64,000 nucleotides of DNA from Thuidium tamariscinum (lineage: Eukaryota; Streptophyta; Bryopsida; Hypnales; Thuidiaceae): NCBI GenBank assembly GCA_947034885.2, contig OX344751.2, forward strand, positions 17,112,001 to 17,176,000. Direction: 5' to 3'. Shown in pieces: positions 37,270 to 48,229 of this stretch. Within the stretch, counting starts at the first letter, position 1; the number at the start of each line of letters is the position of its first letter. The notes under the pieces are model-generated. The model was not told the origin of the DNA. It was given only the letters and a program-made list of their open reading frames with translations, and searched no databases. The position numbers were made by a program, and so were the translations under genes.

Positions 37270-39187
37270 CTGTAACATAAGAATGAACGCCCACAACAGC
37301 AGTGCAGAGACACCACCTACTCTGAATCAGTCTCTCCTGCTACATGAACACACACCTCGACGATAAAAAACAAGAAGTACCAGCCAAGTTTATAAACCAA
37401 TACCACCCGTACTCCGATTACAATGCACGACTGTATATTGGCAGTGTTTAATACGCAGCTGAATCAGGGGAGCCAAAGGAAAGGTGAGAGCTGCCCATCC
37501 CATTGCCCAGACTTTGGGGCAGATTTTATTAGTCCAATATCGCCAAAAGATCCAGCCACACATGCCAATGGTATGCGTCACACATGCCAAATTAGTGTGT
37601 GATGTTCACTTCTCAGAAATTATCTTGGAATTCAAAAGATTATAGTAGATTTTCCAACCTAAAGCTATCAAATTAGTATTTACTAATCATGATATACACC
37701 AGTAGGACTAGCATGTGCTCATGAATTGCCCCAATAATTAATGGCTTCGTATGATCTTCAGGAAAACCAGCAAGAAGCCACCCACAGGATGGAGATTGGT
37801 GAACCTTGCAGTCCCCGTCAATCCTATAACACAAAACTCACGCAAAGTACAGCTAATCGTCATCAAATAAAATTACTCAACAGACGACCTTGCTATACTC
37901 GCTGCATCCTTTCAAACCAAAGAGCCAGTGCAATTAACTATATCCAAAGAAAACACAAACTGCTAATGTCACACCCAGATACTGCAAAGTTTTCGATAAT
38001 ATAGTCTCATATAACATGGCCTCGCCACAGTCAACATCAACTTCCCGTCCCGAAGCAATCCATGCAACAATCAGTTCCAAATAGTTCATACGCCTCCACC
38101 CAAACCCTAATGCCAAAGAACTAAGCTCTCAATCCCCCTTCAGAGACTGGAAACCACAAGATTCTTCCATGAACCTAGACACCAGTCGGCAATAATCGAA
38201 AATTCATTATTCATCCAGTATGTCCATGACGATGCAAATCAAGATCATGCCCATAATGAAACCAATATCGAGACATGTTAGAAATGCAGACAGAACCATC
38301 CAAATGAAAACAATGGATTAATTCAAGAGTCAATTGAACAAGCACATTGCAAGGGCTCCACTAACCAATGTAAAAGCTCAGCCCGTCGGGAAAAGCATCC
38401 CTGACTAAACATCATCAGCATACTTTCGACCAATGACAAAACAAATAACAACGCTCACCCAAAAATTCACATAACAATCAACTGCACTGACAGTACACTA
38501 CGAGCAACAGACGATCAGGCTCACCAGCAATCCACAGAAAAAGAAAATTGTCAATTCCACATCCACATACAGCACTCCAATATCGCCACTAGCAATAAAA
38601 AATCATCATCGACTCCAGGTAACCTCACAAAAATACAACCTGCCACCATCACGCAACCCAGGCCCAAAACGACTCCGTGTCAACACTCTCCAGAACCCTA
38701 AAAATCTGGACAAACAGTCCAGAACCAGCACTGCTGATAATCCGACTTCACTGAGCGCAAAAAACATGAACCTTCATACACGACCCTATTCAGCGATGGG
38801 AAATAATGCACAACTTGCATAGATAAACTGAAGCACCCAAACCAAAAACGCACAAGAAATTAGGTCAAAACAAAACTCTTCAATTAGTCCTCAACTTAGG
38901 TCCAATTCAAAAAAAGAAGCCAATCTGAATTCTCCTTAGTTGGCGTCCTCGAGGGAATGCCTCAACAAAAAGGTCCTGCCTAGCCACACATCCGCTCCTT
39001 CAGACGCTCCGATCCAACCTAATCTAAACACCCACAGAGACTCACGGAGACCAATTGCTCCCCAGTCTACAGTATATCAATCTATACTCAATAAAAATGG
39101 CCCGATCTTCAACATCAGCATTACGAACGATCCGGCCAAGCGGCCAATTGGCCTCCTCTGCAAGCACCCGAACCCATGGCACCACCC
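37270..39187 (-). other. Intergenic region and 3' flank of CHCHD copy A
   Basis: From about 38150 rightwards this is the left arm of the CHCHD inverted duplication, still recognisable although non-coding, probably the long 3' UTR and flank. 37270-38150 has no supported gene. Confidence 0.55.
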
Positions 39188-39830
39188 TCACAGCAGCATC
39201 TGCGACGACGATCCGCGTCGGCACTCGTTCAACATGTCGATGTAAAACTGGCACTTCCCGATGTCGCTGTTGTTGGCGCTCACGCAGTCCTGAAACGCCT
39301 TCGACTGGTTCACGCACGCGTCCGCACTGGACACGGGCTGCGCCATCGGCGACTGCTGCTCCTGCTGAGACTCACCCGCGTGCTCATGCACCACCGTGCG
39401 CGGCCCCATGACGCTGTCCACCGCCCGGTGCGCCACAGCAGAGCCCGTGCCGAACGCCATGCCCTGTGCGATGGTAGCGCCGAGTCCGGCGAGCATGCCA
39501 CCGCCTTGGCTCCGCTGCTGCGGCACCGCGGGCGGGTGCGCCTGGTGCACGGGCGCAGGCGGAGGAGCGCTGCGAGCCACAGGCCGTGGCGCCGGTCGCG
39601 AGCGTTGCCGAGGCATGTTGCTCCTCTTAGTCTGCGACGACGATCGAAGCTTGTGCGACACGGGCTCCGAGAAATCGCAAACTAGGGTTTGCAGCTACTC
39701 CCAGGAATGTGATGGCGCTTGCGAACGACGCGCATCAGAATTGGTCTGTGAGCGGCCCCAGAAGGATCCACTCTTCTACGGGTATATCCCCTGCAACATC
39801 CGACGTGGCCGATTCTGCGTTGAGGTGGAC
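38150..39830. repeat. Left arm of the CHCHD inverted duplication
   Basis: Reverse complement of about 48230-49910. Besides the coding part, matching blocks lie downstream (GACAGTACACTACGAGCAAC; GGGCTCCACTAACCA; TGTCCATGACGATG region) and upstream (CTCGGAGCCCGTG/CACGGGCTCCGAG; GCAACATCCGACGTGGCCGA). The coding section is the most similar. Confidence 0.85.
39188..39616 (-). CDS. CHCHD2/CHCHD10-like twin CX9C mitochondrial protein, copy A
   Basis: A single-exon gene for a 142-residue small protein of the CHCHD2/CHCHD10 (yeast Mix17) family, expected in the mitochondrial intermembrane space and imported through the MIA40 disulfide relay. The ATG at 39616 starts MPRQRSRPAPRP, matching the Arg/Pro/Ala-rich N-terminus of the family. 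Next comes a Gly/Ala hydrophobic segment (about 40-60, GGGMLAGLGATIAQGMAFG) and then the CHCH domain: C101-x9-C111 and C122-x9-C132, a perfect twin CX9C pair. Long overlapping antisense frames exist only because the region is GC-rich. Compared with copy B it differs by five substitutions and a four-residue insertion (about 86-89), so both look functional. Confidence 0.92.
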   Translation of the reverse strand: MPRQRSRPAPRPVARSAPPPAPVHQAHPPAVPQQRSQGGGMLAGLGATIAQGMAFGTGSAVAHRAVDSVMGPRTVVHEHAGESQQEQQSPMAQPVSSADACVNQSKAFQDCVSANNSDIGKCQFYIDMLNECRRGSSSQMLL

Positions 39831-41290
39831 GCGCCAGCAGAAGTGCGGTGTGGTGCTCAAGACCGTTTTCTGTTGAGAGTGCACATAACAGCTGCCTTCA
39901 ATTGCCTCCCTTCAGGCCTCATCCATATAATCCATCCACATAATTTAACCCTGAAACATCTCAATCCTTTTTTGAATTTTTGCACATTTTTGCTTATAAC
40001 TTTGTACAGATATATCATTTACCAGAATTTTATGAATTTGGTCATTAAGGAAGGTTGTCTTTTCTAGATTCAAGTGTTACTTTTGATAAATGAAAAGTTA
40101 ACCCTTGAATGCCCATCGAGCCGCTGCAATGCAGCACTGTAGCACACAGATATAGTTTGGATTTCAAATTTTTAAGATGGTGAATGTGCACAAATTTGGT
40201 AGGCCAGCTGTTCCGATTGCTTTGTTGTAGGTCATAGATTGCATGGGATTTTTCTTGTAGAAAGTGGGGTGCCATAGTGCCGCAAACTTACTTAGAAATT
40301 CTGGTGTGGCTACGATGCCTATCTGCAAAGGCCATGTTTTCATCTATGGAAAAAAATTCCAACAGTTTTGGAAAAACCGCTCTAGTGGGAGCTACAACTA
40401 CCATATGGCAAGTGTACCAAAAAAAATTGAACACAAAATGTTGAGAATCAAAGAAGTAATTGCGAAAGAGCCTCATATACACAAGCATCATCAAGTTCCC
40501 CGGAAGAAAGGTGGGTGAAGCGTAGCTATGGCCACGCCCAATACGCTAGCTTGCATTCCAGCGTGGGTTCACTCAGAGGGATGTGCCCAACGTGGCACCA
40601 TGAAGTTCCATGTAAAGGCGGGAAGGTAACTACCTCAATGAAAAAACCTGCCAATCGCCACTTCCCAGTCGAGGGACACTACATAAGACAACCAACGGTT
40701 GTTGCACCACAACCACAATTCTAAAACGCATACGAAATGTAGCCTACAACCTTTCCATGTGGAAATGAAAATACTTTGGTAAATCAATCTCTGTTTGCAT
40801 TTATAGCATGAAGGATTACAAAATTGCAAACTCACATTCTTGGGACAACGTCCTCAAAGTCTGTTGTGCCGCTTCTGCAAAACCTACACAACCATGTTTT
40901 CACTACATTTGCTAAAGAAAGATAAGAAAGCCTCGAACTCCAATTTCTACTTCTACATCGCCAAATAGAGGCTATATACACCCACCTGAGTGTGCCCCAT
41001 AATGGCCTAGGCTAGCACTCAAGAACCAACACTACAGGATTGTAGAAAAAATCCATTTGCCACTGAATCACTCTTGTAGTCCACAAAATTTGGGTCGACC
41101 TCCTTCAAAGAAAGATCGAAATGCTACACTTGAAACAAAACAAAAGGCCATATGAAATTCAAAGAAAAAACTTCTAAACACCCAAAGTGACTAAACTATC
41201 AATGTGCTCACTTTAAATGGGTGGAAGAAACATAACCTCTCACACTATGCTATGCCTATTGCCTTTGTATCCAACTTGCGTGTGCACAAC
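39831..41290. other. Spacer between the CHCHD arm and the piggyBac-like element
   Basis: 39950-40120 shares a TTTTTTGAATTTTTGCACATTTTTGC...TAACTTTGTA segment with 54835-55080, a dispersed repeat. 40260-40740 is less AT-rich and has plus-strand frames of 84 and 69 codons that I do not recognise. The remainder may be the 3' flank of the transposon. Confidence 0.45.
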
Positions 41291-42212
41291 TCAGTAACAG
41301 GCCCTCTCGCATTGAAATGAACCTACAAAGTGTGGGCACAATTTCCTTGTCCTCTTGCCATAGACCACACATTGACATCTCGCACCAACTTGACTTGCAC
41401 TATAATGTAACCCTCCTCCAACTAAATTGCGAAGGGGTCCCCATATGTGGCCAATTTGCAAAAAAGGACGTATTAGGCTTTCAGCATGCAAGTGTGTAGT
41501 GCCAAATACTACAGGACATCAAGGGAACTCCTAGAGCTCTACGATCACATCCATATAAGATATATGAGTTCAATAACTGAGAATCCAATACAAATATGAA
41601 TACCCTATACCACTACTTATGCGAATGCAGCTGCATTGTGTATTCCTGACATTGCTGATCTACAAAGTCCATTCCATGCATCCCTGCTTGGTACTGCAGG
41701 AGTATCGGAAATGTCAAAAATTGCACCCACTCACACCCTACCCAACGTCATGCACATCCTCTCCCAAAGAATTACATGTCGTAGATAAAAGGAATATTGG
41801 CTTAGAGTCCATCCAGCAAATGGCTACAAGTTGACAGCTATGATGCATTTTATACTCCAAGTGACTTCTTTCTGGTAACTGATTGTTTGGAAATCCAGCA
41901 AGGCTTGTGGGGAAGCCTTTCCGACTCTTCTTGTAAGTCCTAGTTGCCTAGAAGCCACGCTTCAACAACTCCGTGAAAAGGCAAGGTGATGTAAAAAAGT
42001 TGTTCGTCATAATCACGTGGCTATGCCCTTCTAGGCCGGATATAGAGTTCAACACTGCATCTTCATTGACAAAGTCCTTTTTGGTGCGATTTTCGTCTGC
42101 GCCTAGGTACACAATGATATTAGATATATACCTTCATCCACAATATACATAGCACAGAATCAAATACTTTATATGAAAAACACCAAGGCCAAAGCAACTA
42201 ACAACACCCTAT

Positions 42213-42544
42213 CACTAGAAGAAAACTACGTTGTATTTGACAAAAATTGTGTTGTAGTCAACAGAAACATATGGAGTGGATTGTGTTGAAGTCTCCCTTT
42301 GTTAAGCGGAATTTTTCATTCTAACACAAAATTCTGCATTTTACTTGTTCAATTCTACGTTTGGATTGTTCAATTTTGTGTTGAAACGCAGAATTTTGCA
42401 TTATGAAGGAACAACTCAACACAATCCACTCCACACGTTTCTGTTGAATGCAACGCAGTCACAACACAATCCTTGTTAAATAAAACGCAGATTTGACAAG
42501 TTTAATGCAGTTTTTGGCATGAATAGTGCAGTTTTCTTCTAGTG
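42213..42544. mobile_element. CACTA-type MITE nested in the piggyBac-like element
   Basis: 332 bp beginning CACTAGAAGAAAACT and ending AGTTTTCTTCTAGTG, flanked by TAT on both sides (42210-42212 and 42545-42547). The interior is also largely self-complementary (GGATTGTGTTGA... pairs with TCAACACAATCC). It carries no coding region and interrupts the transposase sequence before the MTNNFFTSP block. Confidence 0.93.
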
Positions 42545-42727
42545 TATGCAAGGAAACGGTGCCACAATCTAAAAGGAACTTCTATAACAAAAGTTGACGA
42601 GTTCAAGTTACAATATCCACTGAAACCAAAGGACGTCCTTCATTCAATGCAAGTACTACCAAGAAATAGTCACACCCCTCTCTGCTACGAAGAAGATAAA
42701 CATATATGACTATAGACTATACACACC

Positions 42728-43456
42728 GGGTCGTTGCAAGAAACACTTACCGGGTTTGGCTCAAAATGGCTCAAAATCAATGAGTCTTGTGAGTCCTATG
42801 ATCCTTTGAAATAAATTTTTTTTAAATTGAAAAAAATATGGATAATTTGAAGAGCAATGAGAATATTATGTCTCTTGAAATTCAGACCTAAGAAATTTTT
42901 TCTCTAAATGTTATAGACAATGGAGAATACAATGAAAATAGTTCTTTTTTCACTAATTTGGTAAAAATAGTAAAAAAAATTCAAAAAATGAAAATGAAAA
43001 ATCAATTTTTTCTTCAAGTAAAGTTCTTTCTTTTACAACAAATTTCATCTTTGGAAAAAATAAATTCTATTCTCTACACTTGTGCAAAGTCAGCCACTTT
43101 GACGACATGTGGAAGTTGGACAGTTTAATATTTTCAAAAATTCTTTTTAGAGATTGTGTAACTATACTATAGATCTAAGAATGCCAATTTTTAGCTCAAA
43201 ATTTTCATTTTTGGGTCAAAAATAGGACTAAAACCCCCCAAAATGGCCAAGGTAGACAGCCAATCGGGGCAGTTTAAAAATAGTAAAATAATTTTTAAAA
43301 AATTGAAAAAATTACACAACATATGAAACTTTTGTGTGCACCTTCATTCCAAATTTCAAGTTGACAGGAAAAGCGATGCAAAAGTTATGAGCAAAAAACT
43401 ACTTGTTAGAGGTCAAGGGGACAAAAAATAGGACAAGTGTTTCTTGCAATCACCCC
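42728..43456. mobile_element. AT-rich TIR element nested in the piggyBac-like transposon
   Basis: The ends are inverted repeats: GGGTCGTTGCAAGAAACACTT on the left and its diverged complement AAGTGTTTCTTGCAATCACCC on the right (about 20 bp, two mismatches). About 730 bp, AT-rich, non-coding. piggyBac-type sequence ends abruptly on the right side, consistent with an insertion. Superfamily unknown. Confidence 0.68.
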
Positions 43457-43584
43457 ACCCTACATTCAAATTGCATACCTGTTCTTCGAGTTTGCAAGTG
43501 CCCACATCTTCACACTGAACTTGATAGGTTTGACATTCATATATTGTCGTATGTTACAAAATCTTCCTTTATAGGGAACTATAA

Positions 43585-43737
43585 CACTACAAGAAAATGG
43601 GGGGATAAATGACTTGTCCACAATGACTACACCAACAACAATGAGTGTAAAATAGTCATTTTGTAGCCATTTTGTAGTCATTGTTGTTAGTGCACTCATT
43701 GTGGACAAGTCATTTGTACCCCCATTTTCTTGTAGTG
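43585..43737. mobile_element. Short CACTA-type MITE nested in the transposase relic
   Basis: 153 bp, CACTACAAGAAAATGGGGG ... CCCCCATTTTCTTGTAGTG, almost a perfect palindrome (arms about 60 bp). Flanked by TAA on both sides (43582-43584, 43738-43740). It separates the IVDE motif from the YKGRF motif, which are close together in piggyBac transposases. Confidence 0.94.
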
Positions 43738-44630
43738 TAATCTCATCCACAATCAAGATACACTTATTGTGATATAGTATCTACAACATAGTAGCAAAAG
43801 ACTCATACAACCTTAGTGAGCTTGTCATTTGCAGAGTTGTCATGATCAGTGACAACGTCATTATCCACCAAATGTAAGCACCTCACTATTGCTTTGAAAC
43901 GATTGCGGGACATGGTCTCTAATATGAGAAGACAATTATAGAAGGGCCTATAATTCCAATAGCAACGCATAAAGGGGAATCTCTTCAATCCCATCAAAAT
44001 GAGGATTCCGAACCATACTAGGAGTTCTTCTGAATCCAAAGGGGTCCAATCTTGCCATCCATTTGTGACTCCTGGATTCAATTGAGAGGATTGGCTTGCA
44101 TATCTATAAACAAAGAGTATACATGGAGCATAATTAGTACTCACCAATAGAAGTCCACAACGTCATTTGGGTACCAATAAATAAATTTTGAGCACATTCG
44201 AGTACCATATATTCACACAATGAACAACAAATACTAACCGAAAAAAAGCATCATAATCAAGCAATTCAATTTCAATAGTTTGAAAAATTTGTTTGTCTCA
44301 TTCACAATCTGTTGGAAGAGCGGAAGAAGCCAATATTGCATGAAATAATTGCTCGAATGGTCAGCTATAGCGGAAGTAGGACCAGACGCACATAGGACCC
44401 GAGAAGTTGTTCGTATTGTGCAAAAGAGTGGAGGCTTGTTCCTACCGTTGATCATCGCTGAAAACTTGTTCAAAAGGCTAAGTGGACACATCATCATCAT
44501 TGTCATAGATGCCCAATTCTTTCTATGGATCTTCCGTATACGAGGGAGGGTCGTCATTAGATGTAGTTTGCCCGGAGGAATTGTCGAATTTGAAGTCAAC
44601 ATACTCACCCTACCAATCTTCATCATTGTT

Positions 44631-46520
44631 TGAGTCGCCCAACACTATTCCATAGAATATTCATGCAGCGTCATCTACAATTTGGTGGTTAGTGTGGAAC
44701 AGCATTTGTGGCACAAAGGGCATAATAGCATCCTCGAAAGGGACATCGTGGTCCAGGCACGCTATATCATTTGCGAAATCTTGACGGAGCATTGTGGAAG
44801 AGAGGTTGAAGAAATCATCAGGACCTTTAGTAGGCAGGTTGAATGTGCCTTCAACTTCCACCAAGGAACATTGTTGCAATTGAATAGGGCTCCTTGGCCG
44901 CGGCAAGATTTGGGGGCCCACCTAATCAAAGGACGGTGTAGGAGCAACAACGCGGCATAGTCATTGGTGTGTCAAAGTTGCAACCCCTCCTTTATCGTTG
45001 TTGTCCCGATTTGCTCGCTTGCGTCCTTTTCTACAACTTGCTTGTTGTCCGACATCCTCCAAGCGCCTACAAACACCACTTTCTCCTTTTCGAGCTCACG
45101 ATGGCTTGATTTGAATGGCCTCCATGAGTTGCTTCCGGTTGACGATCAAGTTCAATGTATTGTGTGACATTGGCGACGGCTAGGGGGGTTCTCTAAGGAG
45201 GAGGATGAAAGATCCCGAGGATTTTTTGTTTACTGAACTCATGCGTCATCATGTGTAGGCTAGGGTAATTGGATTCCTCGAAGAGAATATGGGCGCATCT
45301 TGGCTGCTGAAGGGGGGATCCACACCGAGGATTGAGACAAAATTTGTAATGCTCCTGGAAAAGCGGTGGGTCCTCTATCATGTTTGTCAGCTCTAATGGA
45401 CTGTAGCTCTACATCGGTATTATTGGCGGTGTCCTCATTTGCTCGCCATCCGTCACTAGTCCCACCAGATGGATCACTTCGGCAACTTGCCCCATCTCTC
45501 CTTGCAGCTCTTAGTCATACCATCATCTTACACCTTCGGGGCAAGGAAAAACTTGTCTTTGATGAGGGAATTTACCTCACTCCCAAACCCCTCTAGATCG
45601 CATTCTTTATGGTGGGTGGTCTACTTCAAGATGTGTCCAATATGCCTTCAGAAGAGGAATCACAACCATAGGTGGTCAGGCGTTCCTAGTTTACTATAAG
45701 TCCGTAGCAGAGGTGGGATGCTACGCATCCAAGTGAAATTCAACAGACCTACAATTCACTTCACTTGCCTGTGACTAGCACAACGAGCAATAGTCCAAAT
45801 GTGGAGAATGTTTGTTGCAGCCTCAATCTAAATGCAGTGGTGTATTGGGCACAATTGTAATGTCTATATCCGAAGTGAGCATCAGTTGTTGGAATGCCAC
45901 TACCTGCACAATGAACCTCACAGTTCCTAAAATGAGCAATCCAGCCACCTCTCCACAGCTAGTGTGCATTCCACTCTATACCATCGTAAACCCCAACCCC
46001 CTAATCCGTACTACCCTAAATAAAACTAGTACAAGATGGCCTGAAAATGATCGAATTCCCTCCGTACAGTCCTCCTTAACCAATTTGTTTCAAAAATTAG
46101 GCTTGTGATTCGTCCTTCCGCAAGCGCAAGTCAAGAGTAGATTGTTTTGCCAAAACTAAGCCGGTTCCACCTCTTCACACCACCCACCATCGCCACATTA
46201 GCACGTGTGAACCCCACTGTCCTCCAAGTCCTTATGCATTGCCCACCGTACCCCACTCCACGTCTTTTTTCGCTTTTAAGCTTCCACACCATGTATTTTG
46301 TGTATTGGAGAGATGCATTCGATGCACAATGGAAGAACCCACAACTTTCATCACCAACGTTAACCCTAATACATCTTGTCGACTTTGTAAAAATATGAAA
46401 TAAGCTCATATACGGCCAAAGTGGGATGTCATGATGTTTAAGCGTTAATTGGATGAAACAGTGCCTTGAAGTCCTCTGTTCATCATTTAGAATATGGAAG
46501 TTGGAACGCTTCAAGGTTAA
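44631..46520 (-). pseudogene. Fragmented coding-like region upstream of the piggyBac transposase
   Basis: GC content is higher than the surrounding spacer and frames up to 127 codons occur on both strands (e.g. minus 46131-46514, minus 44661-44921), with many stops between them. The position directly upstream of the transposase core suggests its N-terminal part or a second transposon-borne gene. I do not recognise a domain. Confidence 0.35.
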
Positions 46521-48229
46521 TACAAGGTCCCAAATCTCATATAAGACTTGAATACTTCATAACCTGACAACCTAACAATACTACAATTTCAAATTTCAAG
46601 ACAAGTTCATATTCTAATTCACATTGTATATTGAGGAATTGTTGTATAATATTGATGAACAACTTTAGTTCACATGATTATTGGTATAGAAATTGTATCC
46701 CCTTGATAGTTGAATTAAATCACATTCAGTCTCAAATTGGTTTTTTGACCTCTTTTGACATCTGGCCTTATAGCTAAAGATGAAATGTCAAATATTCCAC
46801 ATCATTCCGTTAGAAGGAAGGCAGCCTACCTTACTGCTATTGAATGTTATGCACTAGGCTTTTCTTTCTTTTAATTTCATTGTTGTGTGGAAATCGGAAA
46901 TTAATTTCAAAGTTTTCCAAGAGACAAAATTGGTTTTACCAAATTCTATGATGCTTTAACTTCTTTGTGAGTAAGAGGAACTGCATAGTAGATTTCAATA
47001 GCTTTACTATGTTTGATATTGGACTTGAACTTTTAGTTGGTTTACATTTTCTACCATTTCATGCATGAATCCATTTATTGAATTTGTGCATATATCTCAC
47101 ATTTTGTGTATATATTTGAACAAAATGTACCAGATTTAAAGTGCATTGTTCATCATTCAAAATTTGGACTTTAAAGCTTAGGAGATTAAATATGTTTATC
47201 TGCAAGTCAAAAACTCATCTCTCCCTATTTTGGCAAATTATGGACATAAACCTAAACCAACCCAAAATTTTGATTCCAAAAATAAAATATTATTGACCTA
47301 CATGTAGAAATTTGGAATTGATTGTCTTTTGTTTGATGGTTTGAATTCCCTCGCAAAAAAGTTTTTTTATAGAGTGCAATTTGAAGGGTGAATTAGCTTT
47401 TGAATGACGGTTTACATATGTCTTCCCATTTTTCAATTGTAGGGCTATTATATAATATAGCACATCAAAAAAAGAATTATGCAACTTTGGCAATTAAAAG
47501 TGGATTTTATATTCAAATGGATTTTTTTTTACATGTTCTATTTGTTGTTTTTTCTTGATACTATTTGATACATAGTAAAACTATAAATGTAATGATAACT
47601 AAATATCATATGTACATAAATAATTTCATGACTTTAGGTCATGATTTGATCCACATCGCAAAGATGGTCACTTTTTGATCCATATGTATGCATGTGATGT
47701 AAAGTAACTACGCCAAATTTTGACCCCATGTCTAAAATCAACCCCTACAAATTCTTGTCTAAAATGTACTCCCACTATCTATGAGAGTTTAGGGTTGAAA
47801 TTAAAATTAAACACTTATTTTCAACACTTTGAATACTCATAGTTTATTCATACTATGCTCAAAAATTACATTCTAAAAGAATCTAAATTCCCTTTTGACT
47901 ACCAACAAGACCCCACAAAAAAAATTCAATACAATATTAGGAACCATGCAAAATTGTATTTTTGATCAATTTTAGTTTAGTTACCTTTAGTTATAGTTAG
48001 ACTATTGAAACATTTTTTTCTATACAAATTATCTTAAAAAAACACTTTGATTTTTACAAATGTTGCAACAAGGTGTATGATAATGCCAGGCACCATTACA
48101 AGGAAATTTAGGGTTAACTTTCATAGGAGATTGGGGTATATTCTTGAGGGCACATACTCAGAACAGCAAAAGATGGATGGTGATGCAGTTGCTTCCCCGG
48201 GCATAACTTAGACGCGCCTTGGGAACCAC
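46521..48229. other. AT-rich spacer with a dispersed repeat
   Basis: No gene seen. 47703-48000 is a diverged copy of the repeat at 21360-21720 (shared AACCCCTACAAATTCTTG-like, GAATACTCATAG and CAATATTAGGAACCAT-like blocks). Confidence 0.55.

Larger units (their letters stand above)
41291..44630 (-). mobile_element. Decayed piggyBac-like DNA transposon (transposase relic)
   Basis: In 5'-to-3' order on the minus strand the piggyBac transposase blocks appear in several frames. YFMQYWLLPLFQQIVNETNK is near 44250-44350. WTPLDSEELLVWFGILILMG, YWNYRP and MSRNRFKAIVRCLH lie in 43803-44147. IVDE (first catalytic Asp) is near 43750. YKGRF..QYM..KPIKFSVK and WALANSK are in 43470-43580. MTNNFFTSPCLFTELLKRG is near 41945-42015 and has Asn where the second catalytic Asp belongs. 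KGFPTSLAGFPNNQLPE and QLVAICWMDSKP follow near 41815-41930. MDFVDQQ (third Asp) is near 41660-41680. A C-terminal Cys-rich end (CQCVVYGKRT) is near 41380. Frameshifts and stops are numerous and three smaller elements are inserted, so it is dead. Terminal repeats and TTAA duplications were not found. The N-terminal part may reach into 44630-46520. Confidence 0.82.

Noticed and set aside
39176-40067. Long plus-strand frames (169 and 223 codons) over CHCHD copy A, and their counterparts over copy B
   Set aside because: They are antisense shadows of the GC-rich CHCHD coding sequence; residues are Arg/Ala/Pro-rich with no domain, while the opposite strand has a perfect twin CX9C domain.
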